From: Methylomarinum sp.
Lineage (GTDB): Bacteria > Pseudomonadota > Gammaproteobacteria > Methylococcales > Methylomonadaceae
NCBI GenBank assembly: GCA_013139755.1
Contig: WTAG01000706.1
Span: 1-5,622 of the forward strand
DNA: 5,622 nt
Direction: 5' to 3'
Shown: one piece after another, positions 1 to 4,618 of the stretch
Numbering within the stretch: the stretch's first letter is position 1
How the letters are laid out: the number at the start of each line of letters is the position of its first letter
The notes under the pieces: generated by a model
The model's database searches: none
Seen by the model: the letters and a program-made list of their open reading frames with translations, nothing else
What the model was told of the DNA's origin: nothing
Translations under genes and position numbers: made by a program

Positions 1-1
1 C

Positions 2-358
2 ATTCCATTAACACATAGAGACCATGCTCAATCATGTACTTTTGTAACAGGTCACCTTAAAGACGGCTCTATTGATCTCAACTGGAAGCAGTTATCAGCT
101 CCCAACCAAACAATTGTATTTTATATGGGGCTTTCTGGTTTAGAAAGAATATGCCAGTCTTTAATTAATCACGGCTGTTCAAAAGAGCACCCTATTGCGA
201 TCATTCAACAAGGTACCACGACCAATCAACGCGTTTTCACTGGTACTTTAGATACCTTACCTCAACATATCGCAGATAAAGGCATTAAAGCGCCCACCTT
301 AATTATTGTTGGTACAGTTGTTACCTTACATGATAAATTGAACTGGTTTAAACCCTAG
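2..358 (+). CDS. Uroporphyrinogen-III C-methyltransferase, C-terminal part (5' end cut by window edge)
   Basis: This is the last 118 codons of a uroporphyrinogen III C-methyltransferase (SUMT). SUMT transfers two methyl groups from S-adenosylmethionine to uroporphyrinogen III, giving precorrin-2 for siroheme and cobalamin synthesis in the cytoplasm. The frame is open from base 2, so the methionine at 125 is internal. Seen directly: IPLTHRD at visible residues 1-7, FVTGHLKDG at 14-22, FYMGL at 40-44, [10 protein letters not shown] at 69-78, and the end [20 protein letters not shown]. These match the C-terminal half of E. coli CysG from memory, including the NWF tail. The SAM-binding glycine loop lies upstream, outside the window. 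It cannot be told from this piece whether the protein is a standalone SUMT (cobA type) or the C-terminal domain of trifunctional siroheme synthase CysG, so no symbol is given. The stop codon sits inside a 14-bp palindrome. Confidence 0.93.
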   Translation: MPLTHRDHAQSCTFVTGHLKDGSIDLNWKQLSAPNQTIVFYMGLSGLERICQSLINHGCSKEHPIAIIQQGTTTNQRVFTGTLDTLPQHIADKGIKAPTLIIVGTVVTLHDKLNWFKP

Positions 359-363
359 GGTTT
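350..363. repeat. 14-bp perfect palindrome over the SUMT stop codon
   Basis: AAACCCTAGGGTTT reads the same on both strands and contains the TAG stop of the methyltransferase gene at 356-358. As RNA it could form only a 5-bp stem with a CTAG loop and has no clean T-run after it, so it is a poor terminator. It might be a protein-binding site or chance. Confidence 0.5.
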
Positions 364-401
364 CTCTTAAGAAGTATTTTTGTCTAGGATGATACATTAA
401 A

Positions 402-470
402 TAACCTCGACAACTTGGCGGCTAGTCTTTTGCCTCGCCCACTCCATAAAGGGCTTAAGTCTCGCTTCCA
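402..470. other. GC-richer structured patch in an AT-rich spacer, unknown
   Basis: The spacer between the methyltransferase and the WD40 gene (359-614) is mostly AT-rich, but about 402-470 is roughly half G+C. On the plus strand GGCGGC (417-422) can pair with GCC (432-434) and GCC (437-439), leaving a two-base bulge. On the minus strand GCCC and GGGC can pair around a 10-base loop (positions 440-453). A 71-codon open frame crosses it on the minus strand (384-599), but its sequence is low in complexity, has no visible Shine-Dalgarno site and matches no family I know. It could be a small RNA, a remnant of a short mobile repeat, or foreign DNA. I cannot choose between these. Confidence 0.3.
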
Positions 471-513
471 TTTAATAATTGTAAAATTTATTTTATTCAC
501 CACGTTAAGAAAT

Positions 514-534
514 TTCACTTCCTTTTCAAGTGAA
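514..534. repeat. 7-bp inverted repeat upstream of the WD40 gene
   Basis: TTCACTT (514-520) and AAGTGAA (528-534) are perfect inverted arms around a 7-base pyrimidine-rich loop. It lies about 80 bases before the WD40 lipoprotein start and has no T-run on the plus strand. It may be an operator or a leader hairpin; its small size allows chance. Confidence 0.35.
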
Positions 535-614
535 TTAGATGGTGGTAAAAAACACAAAAAAGTGACAATAACACACCCCATAACTTGAAATCCAGTCAAC
601 GGCTATCTCACAAT

Positions 615-1568
615 ATGCTTAAACTAAAGAAAGTATTTTTTATTGTTCTTGTCTTTACATTATGGGCTTGCGACCGGACACCTAAACCAGAAAAAACGAT
701 TTCCTTAGCAACCAAAGGTGTATTTTCTGCCAATCTGTCTGAGAATTATGCATTATTAGGCACCATAGAAGGTTATGGTGAATTATGGAAAATAAAAGGC
801 AAGCCTTCATTAATTCATCAATGGAAACATACCGATGAAAATAGCGGCATCATCTCCAGTGACATTTCGCCCACCGAGGAATTTGCCATTACCGCAGAAA
901 AAGACTCCATCGCCTGGTGGCGAATTTCTGATGGTACCTTACTTGCCGTTTGGGGCTTAGCGGGTATTAATAGTATTTCTATTTCGCCTGACGGCCAATT
1001 TGCATTAATTGGTTTAGCCGATAAAGCAATATATCTTGCCTTGCAATATGGCAAAACACTTTATGCTTTTGCTCATGATGACAATGTTTTAACCACTGAT
1101 ATATCCAATAGTGGACTTTATGCCATAACCGGATCTGAAGATCAGAGCGCTAAACTTTGGGATTTATCAACAGGCGAATTAAAACATACCTGGCAGCACA
1201 GAAATAAACTATCGCTGGTTGCCTTAAGCCATGATGATAAATATGCTTTGACCAATGCCGCATTAAGTCAAACGCGCTTGTGGAAAACATCTAATGGCAA
1301 ACTACATAAGGAAATTGGACCTAAATTGATCACCTTATCTTCTGCCGAATTTTCCAGTAATAACAAGTCCCTGCTCATCGGCCATATTACACAGCGTATT
1401 GATCTTTGGAATATTAAGACTGGAAAGCTTGTCAAATTCTGGCGCCCCAAGAAAGACAATAGCTGGCGACCTAGCGCATCGACCATACTGTCTTTAAACT
1501 TCGCGTCTAACAACAAAACCTTTTACAGCATTGCCACTAATGGTTTCATGCAAAAGTGGCGAAAATAA
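615..1568 (+). CDS. WD40-repeat (seven-bladed propeller) lipoprotein, function unknown
   Basis: This is a 317-residue exported lipoprotein folding as a single beta-propeller. The start is placed at the ATG at 615 because it gives a textbook lipoprotein signal: LKLKK, a hydrophobic stretch (residues 7-16), then lipobox LWAC with the lipidated Cys at 19. An in-frame TTG at 585 would add ten polar residues before the signal and has no ribosome site. Asp follows the Cys, which in E. coli favours retention in the inner membrane. Seven WD-like units are visible, at about residues 33-62, 80-107, 119-146, 160-187, 201-228, 243-270 and 290-317. The clearest has ISNSGLYAITGSEDQSAKLW in the fourth unit. 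The C-terminal WRPSASTILSLNFAS and IATNGF segments resemble uncharacterised WD40 proteins that I recall from Pseudomonas and Shewanella relatives. No catalytic residues are expected; a scaffold or assembly role is inference. It appears to be transcribed alone. Confidence 0.88.
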   Translation: MLKLKKVFFIVLVFTLWACDRTPKPEKTISLATKGVFSANLSENYALLGTIEGYGELWKIKGKPSLIHQWKHTDENSGIISSDISPTEEFAITAEKDSIAWWRISDGTLLAVWGLAGINSISISPDGQFALIGLADKAIYLALQYGKTLYAFAHDDNVLTTDISNSGLYAITGSEDQSAKLWDLSTGELKHTWQHRNKLSLVALSHDDKYALTNAALSQTRLWKTSNGKLHKEIGPKLITLSSAEFSSNNKSLLIGHITQRIDLWNIKTGKLVKFWRPKKDNSWRPSASTILSLNFASNNKTFYSIATNGFMQKWRK

Positions 1569-1643
1569 AGGATTTCACAGAAAAAATTCAGTTTATATTC
1601 AGAAAAAATCAGGATAATAAAATTCGGAAAACAACATAACTTC

Positions 1644-1676
1644 TTATAAAAGATAGATTGAATTATTCTTTTATAA
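1644..1676. repeat. Perfect 10-bp dyad in the cytochrome c upstream region
   Basis: TTATAAAAGA (1644-1653) and TCTTTTATAA (1667-1676) are exact inverted copies around a 13-base spacer whose centre, ATTGAAT (1657-1663), is itself symmetric. The centre lies 107 bases before the cytochrome start and 92 bases after the WD40 stop. The right arm overlaps a TATAAT hexamer, so a regulator bound here could control the promoter. The arms are AT-rich, so an RNA stem would be weak, and no T-run follows. Confidence 0.5.
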
Positions 1677-1677
1677 T
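1672..1677 (+). promoter_or_regulatory. Candidate -10 box for the cytochrome c gene
   Basis: An exact TATAAT hexamer lies in the right arm of the dyad. No convincing -35 hexamer stands 16-18 bases upstream, so an activator would be expected if this is real. Transcription from it would give a leader of about 83 bases. In such AT-rich sequence a chance TATAAT is likely enough to keep confidence low. Confidence 0.3.
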
Positions 1678-1754
1678 AAAATAGCCGTCGTAATTCTATT
1701 TTTAAGAAACTGGCTTTTATCGTAAGATACTATTCAGTTATTTTTAATCACAAC

Positions 1755-1761
1755 GAGAGAG
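1755..1761 (+). promoter_or_regulatory. Ribosome binding site of the cytochrome c gene
   Basis: A purine run GAGAGAG ends five bases before the ATG at 1767. It is the clearest ribosome site in the window and fixes the cytochrome start. Confidence 0.6.
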
Positions 1762-1766
1762 ATAAA

Positions 1767-2102
1767 ATGAAAAAAACATTAGGTGCATTAGCTACTGTTG
1801 CTTTAATTGCTTTAAGCGGACAAGCCTTGGCTGACCAAGAATTAAAAGTAGGTCAAAAAATTTATGACCGCGCTTTTGGTCGTGGTTGTGGTGCTTGTCA
1901 CGACATCTCTTCTAACCCACAATTGGCTGCTTTGATTAAAGCAGGTGAGTTAGACCAAGCAAGCTTTGCTGAAACTTTGAAAAATGGTAAAAATGGCATG
2001 CCAAAAGCAATGGCTGCTATCATGGCAATCAAACCTGTTGTAAAAGCTGGTTACTCTGAAGACGAAGCAATTGCTGCTGTATACAAATACTTAAGCAAAT
2101 AA
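1767..2102 (+). CDS. Small periplasmic monoheme class I cytochrome c
   Basis: This 111-residue precursor is a soluble periplasmic electron carrier. Residues 1-22 form a classical Sec signal (KK, hydrophobic core, ALA just before the predicted cut), leaving about 89 residues. Heme c attaches at CGACH (Cys41, Cys44, His45, with His as axial ligand). Met78 in NGKNGMPKAM is the likely second ligand; this NG-x-MP pattern is typical of the class I / CBB3-type cytochrome fold. The C-terminal helix (about 97-110, EDEAIAAVYKYLSK) also fits. The gene has a good ribosome site and a strong terminator, and it stands alone. Its codons are unlike those of its neighbours, rich in GCT, GGT, TCT, GTT, ATC, AAC and GAC, a pattern usual for highly expressed genes. 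Its redox partners cannot be read from the context; a terminal oxidase or a C1/sulfur dehydrogenase is possible but is speculation. Confidence 0.92.
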   Translation: MKKTLGALATVALIALSGQALADQELKVGQKIYDRAFGRGCGACHDISSNPQLAALIKAGELDQASFAETLKNGKNGMPKAMAAIMAIKPVVKAGYSEDEAIAAVYKYLSK

Positions 2103-2121
2103 TTACTTAAGCTTTGCATAC

Positions 2122-2153
2122 AAAAAAGCCGCTTCAAATGAAGCGGCTTTTTT
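2122..2153. terminator. Bidirectional intrinsic terminator
   Basis: The arms 2122-2135 and 2140-2153 are a perfect 14-bp inverted repeat with a GC core (GCCGCTTC / GAAGCGGC) and an AAAT loop. Seven T follow the GC core on the plus strand (2148-2154) and six on the minus strand (2127-2122). It lies 19 bases after the cytochrome stop and 38 bases after the stop of the convergent membrane-protein gene, so it can end both transcripts. Confidence 0.93.
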
Positions 2154-2191
2154 TATGCCTAACTTTTTTTCAGTACTCAAATAAAGACTAT

Positions 2192-2806
2192 TTACTCACC
2201 TTTTCCAAGCTCGGCTTTAGGCGTGCGACCATAGTCCGAGAGTCGGTATCGATTTCTTACCCAAACACCTCCAATAGCAGCTATCATTAAGCCACATGAG
2301 GTTAAAGTAAGGTAAATCAGGTTTTTTAACCGGGAGATTTCTTTAATAACTGCTTGACTCATTTGGCCCTGAGCTGATGTCTTTTCAGGCACCGAATAGG
2401 ATTGCAATACTTTCACATCATTTTTCAAGTCTTGAATCGTTCCCAAAGAAGAGTTCACTTTCCCCATTCGAATACTTTCTTCCAATGTGCGAAGCTTGCT
2501 TTCAATTGAACCACTTACCAAGCCGACAAGCTGGCCTTTTAAGGCATTGATTTCTGCTGAAATCACTGGGTTTTGTACAGCATAACTAGCTGGAACAACC
2601 TCATGCTTCACTGTAAAATCATCCAACATATTACCCGCAGGTAATAAAAAGAAGCCTAAAACAAAAACAATAACCATTAGTGTAGAAGCCACTAACAACA
2701 AAAACCTATTCGCTTTAATTAAGCCATGGTGATGTGGAATATTTTGCAGAACGACAATACCGTGCGGCTCTTTAGTACCACCAAATCCTGATTTTATCTT
2801 ACGCAT
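2192..2806 (-). CDS. Unrecognised membrane protein with two transmembrane helices
   Basis: I do not recognise this 204-residue protein. It begins with a basic, His-containing cytoplasmic stretch (residues 1-34, including HHH at 25-27), followed by a strong hydrophobic helix at about 35-56. A region of about 105 residues comes next (57-161), mostly predicted helical and possibly coiled-coil (SAEINALKGQ, SKLRTLEESIRMGK, TIQDLKNDVKVL, KEISRLKN). A second helix spans about 162-183, and the tail is basic (VRNRYR) and ends charged. Positive residues outside both helices suggest that both ends are cytoplasmic and the middle is periplasmic. The ATG at 2806 has a weak TGAG ribosome site six bases upstream (2813-2816). 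The gene is monocistronic, convergent with the cytochrome gene, and shares its terminator. The layout recalls sensor or periplasmic-loop scaffold proteins, but no HAMP, kinase or chemotaxis domain is present. Confidence 0.8.
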   Translation of the reverse strand: MRKIKSGFGGTKEPHGIVVLQNIPHHHGLIKANRFLLLVASTLMVIVFVLGFFLLPAGNMLDDFTVKHEVVPASYAVQNPVISAEINALKGQLVGLVSGSIESKLRTLEESIRMGKVNSSLGTIQDLKNDVKVLQSYSVPEKTSAQGQMSQAVIKEISRLKNLIYLTLTSCGLMIAAIGGVWVRNRYRLSDYGRTPKAELGKGE

Positions 2807-2866
2807 ATTACACTCATTATTTTTATTGTTCCCCTTTTAGGGATTGTAATAAACACATAACTTTTC

Positions 2867-2872
2867 ATTATA
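2867..2872 (-). promoter_or_regulatory. Candidate -10 box for the two-helix membrane protein gene
   Basis: On the minus strand this reads TATAAT exactly. It would give a leader of about 54 bases before the ATG at 2806. The -35 region is weak (TCAGGT, 2891-2896, with an 18-base spacer). A tiny CCCT-AAA-AGGG hairpin lies in the leader (about 2832-2842). Confidence 0.4.
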
Positions 2873-2951
2873 CAAGTTTGCCAAAAATATACCTGACTAA
2901 TTTCAGTTTACACCAAATAACAGGTCAATTAAAAGCAGACAAAAACCAATT

Positions 2952-2970
2952 ACTTTGAACTACAAAGTTC
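2952..2970. repeat. Two overlapping, mutually exclusive small hairpins
   Basis: ACTTTG (2952-2957) pairs with CAAAGT (2963-2968), and the alternative GAACT (2957-2961) pairs with AGTTC (2966-2970). The two stems cannot form together. They lie in the spacer between argG and the membrane-protein gene. Both stems are short, and I would not assign a role. Confidence 0.2.
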
Positions 2971-3022
2971 CACCGCTTGTTTGGCAACTATCAACTTAGC
3001 GCCATAAAATAGTTTGGGCAAG

Positions 3023-3057
3023 GTAGGATGGGCACGCTATCGCTTTGCCCATCCTAC
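3023..3057. repeat. REP-like palindromic element downstream of argG
   Basis: GTAGGATGGGCA (3023-3034) and TGCCCATCCTAC (3046-3057) are perfect 12-bp inverted arms around an 11-base loop. This sequence type recurs in intergenic regions of several gammaproteobacteria, to my recollection. The arm begins with GTAG, the tetranucleotide known to mark REP elements mobilised by REP-associated tyrosine transposases (RAYTs). A further TGGGCA at 3015-3020 offers an alternative left arm. It starts 38 bases after the argG stop on the minus strand and is not followed by a T-run there, so it more likely blocks 3' mRNA decay than ends transcription. Confidence 0.8.
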
Positions 3058-3094
3058 ATAAAACATACAGTTACCAAAGTTATTTCATTTAACC

Positions 3095-4309
3095 CTAAGC
3101 CAAATTCTTTTTAGCTGCAATCCGCATTCTCAATGCATTCAGTTTAATAAATCCTTCTGCATCTTTTTGATTATAGGCACCTTCATCATCTTCAAATGTT
3201 GCGATACTCTCATCAAATAAACTATCTGTTTTTGATTCTCTACCAACAATGACTACACTACCTTTATAAAGTTTAACTCTCACCGTGCCATTAACTGTAA
3301 CTTGAGTGTTATCAATCAAGCCTTGCAACATTTCACGCTCAGGACTCCACCAATAACCGTTATAAATTAACGACGCATACCTAGGCATTAAATCATCTTT
3401 TAAATGAGCAACTTCGCGGTCTAGCGTCAAAGATTCCATCGCTCTATGGGCTTTTAGCATAATAGTTCCAGCAGGCGTTTCGTAACAACCTCTAGATTTC
3501 ATACCAACATATCTATTTTCAACAATGTCAGAACGGCCCACACCATTATCTCCACCTAACTTATTCAGTTTTTCCATGACTTCATTTGGCGTATGAGGCA
3601 CACCATCAATGGCGACGATATCACCTTTTAGGTAGCTTAACTCAACATAAGTCGCTTTATCCGGTGCATTTTCTGCTGAAACACTCCAGCGCCACATACT
3701 TTCTTCTGGCTCTGCCCAAGGATCTTCAAGAATATCGCCTTCATAAGAAATGTGTAATGAATTAGCATCCATTGAATAAGGTGATTTTTTACCTTTTTTA
3801 TTTTCAACAGCTATGCCATGCTTTGCAGCATAATCCAGTAATGACTGACGAGAGTTAAGATCCCATTCGCGCCAAGGGGCAATAATATGAATATCAGGAC
3901 GTAATGCATAAGCACCCAATTCAAAACGCACTTGGTCATTGCCTTTACCAGTCGCCCCATGAGAAATGGCTTGGGCACCTGTTTTATTAGCAATTTCAAT
4001 TAAACGTTTTGCAATTAAAGGTCTAGCAATAGAGGTACCTAATAAGTACTCTCCCTCATAAATCGCATTTGCGCGAAACATAGGAAACACATAGTCTCTG
4101 GCAAACTCTTCACGTAAATTTTCTATATAAATTTCTTTGATACCAATGGCTTCCGCTTTAGCCCTTGCAGGCTCCACTTCTTCCCCCTGGCCAATATCAG
4201 CCGTAAATGTGACTACTTCACATGAGTAGACATCTTGCAACCATTTTAAGATAACAGATGTATCTAAACCACCTGAATAGGCCAGTACAACTTTATTGAT
4301 TTCTGACAT
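3095..4309 (-). CDS. argG: Argininosuccinate synthase
   Basis: This is a complete 404-residue cytoplasmic enzyme of arginine synthesis. It joins citrulline and aspartate, using ATP, to make argininosuccinate, the substrate of ArgH. The pyrophosphatase-type ATP loop AYSGGLDTS is at residues 10-18, and the second family signature [13 protein letters not shown] is at 118-130. The segments [21 protein letters not shown] (roughly 173-193) and [11 protein letters not shown] (near 319-329) are also typical of the family. Length and start fit the usual bacterial type I enzyme of about 400 residues. The ATG at 4309 has a short AGGG ribosome site (4314-4317) four bases upstream. The gene has its own likely promoter just upstream. 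The MotY-like gene lies upstream on the same strand; as I recall, Pseudomonas aeruginosa has the same argG–motY adjacency. I see no ARG-box operator. Confidence 0.98.
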   Translation of the reverse strand: MSEINKVVLAYSGGLDTSVILKWLQDVYSCEVVTFTADIGQGEEVEPARAKAEAIGIKEIYIENLREEFARDYVFPMFRANAIYEGEYLLGTSIARPLIAKRLIEIANKTGAQAISHGATGKGNDQVRFELGAYALRPDIHIIAPWREWDLNSRQSLLDYAAKHGIAVENKKGKKSPYSMDANSLHISYEGDILEDPWAEPEESMWRWSVSAENAPDKATYVELSYLKGDIVAIDGVPHTPNEVMEKLNKLGGDNGVGRSDIVENRYVGMKSRGCYETPAGTIMLKAHRAMESLTLDREVAHLKDDLMPRYASLIYNGYWWSPEREMLQGLIDNTQVTVNGTVRVKLYKGSVVIVGRESKTDSLFDESIATFEDDEGAYNQKDAEGFIKLNALRMRIAAKKNLA

Positions 4310-4343
4310 ACTGCCCTAACGCTATAAAATTAAAAATAGTTCA

Positions 4344-4349
4344 ATTATA
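4344..4349 (-). promoter_or_regulatory. Candidate -10 box of argG
   Basis: The minus strand reads TATAAT exactly, 34 bases before the argG ATG, giving an expected leader of about 28 bases. No good -35 hexamer is visible at 16-18 bases (only A-rich sequence). The position is well suited to a promoter. Confidence 0.5.
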
Positions 4350-4364
4350 CCGAAAAATGACAGG

Positions 4365-4550
4365 CTATTTTTTAATATATTTCCAAGGCACCCATAGCAA
4401 TACAACAAGTAAAGACAAACCATCTTTCTGCATTATCCATCGCGCTAGAAAATGCCTTACTAGATAAAAAAACAACACCAGTATGCAATAACAAATGACT
4501 TGTTAGTACTACATAAACCCAAGGCAAAGCTGTTTACCAAATAACCGAAT
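4365..4550 (-). pseudogene. Possible decayed 3' remnant of a membrane-protein gene
   Basis: The gap between argG and the MotY-like gene (4310-4618) has no intact gene. On the minus strand one frame reads protein-like sequence for 46 codons to a TAG at 4365-4367. It includes VLFFYLVRHFLARWIMQKDG and then LLWVPWKYIKK, a hydrophobic segment with a basic end such as closes many membrane or glycosyltransferase-type proteins. Further upstream the same frame shows IRLFGKQLCLGF but is broken by TAG at 4509-4511 and TAA at 4503-4505, then by two TGA at 4551-4556. No start codon with a ribosome site is present. The reading as a decayed gene rests only on this composition; random AT-rich DNA can also give hydrophobic frames. 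The argG promoter lies just past its end. Confidence 0.25.
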
Positions 4551-4618
4551 TCATCACCTATTCCGTGTTGACACAACGTTTTTTTATAATCATAACCATA
4601 AACCACAAAAAAACCGCT

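Noticed and set aside
384..599. Minus-strand open frame of 71 codons across the spacer before the WD40 gene
   Set aside because: It has no ribosome binding site and no recognisable family, and it runs through the GC-rich patch and the inverted repeat. I treat it as a chance frame or repeat remnant.
585..614. Upstream TTG start for the WD40 gene
   Set aside because: It adds polar residues ahead of a complete lipoprotein signal and has no ribosome site. The ATG at 615 explains the sequence better.
818..1516. Minus-strand open frames (818-1054 and 1268-1516) opposite the WD40 gene
   Set aside because: They are antisense shadows of a well-supported coding sequence, with no independent signals.
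3811..3999. Alternative-frame open frame within argG
   Set aside because: It lies entirely inside argG, which has full family motifs, so it is a shadow.
4460..4558. GDEF-like reading (GIGDEFGY) on the minus strand, suggesting a diguanylate cyclase fragment
   Set aside because: The frame ends soon after, lacks the preceding Arg and double Gly of the GGDEF motif, and shows none of the rest of the domain. It is probably chance.
4567..4585. Plus-strand hairpin GTTG-ACA-CAAC followed by seven T
   Set aside because: The stem is only four base pairs, and no plus-strand gene reads into it.
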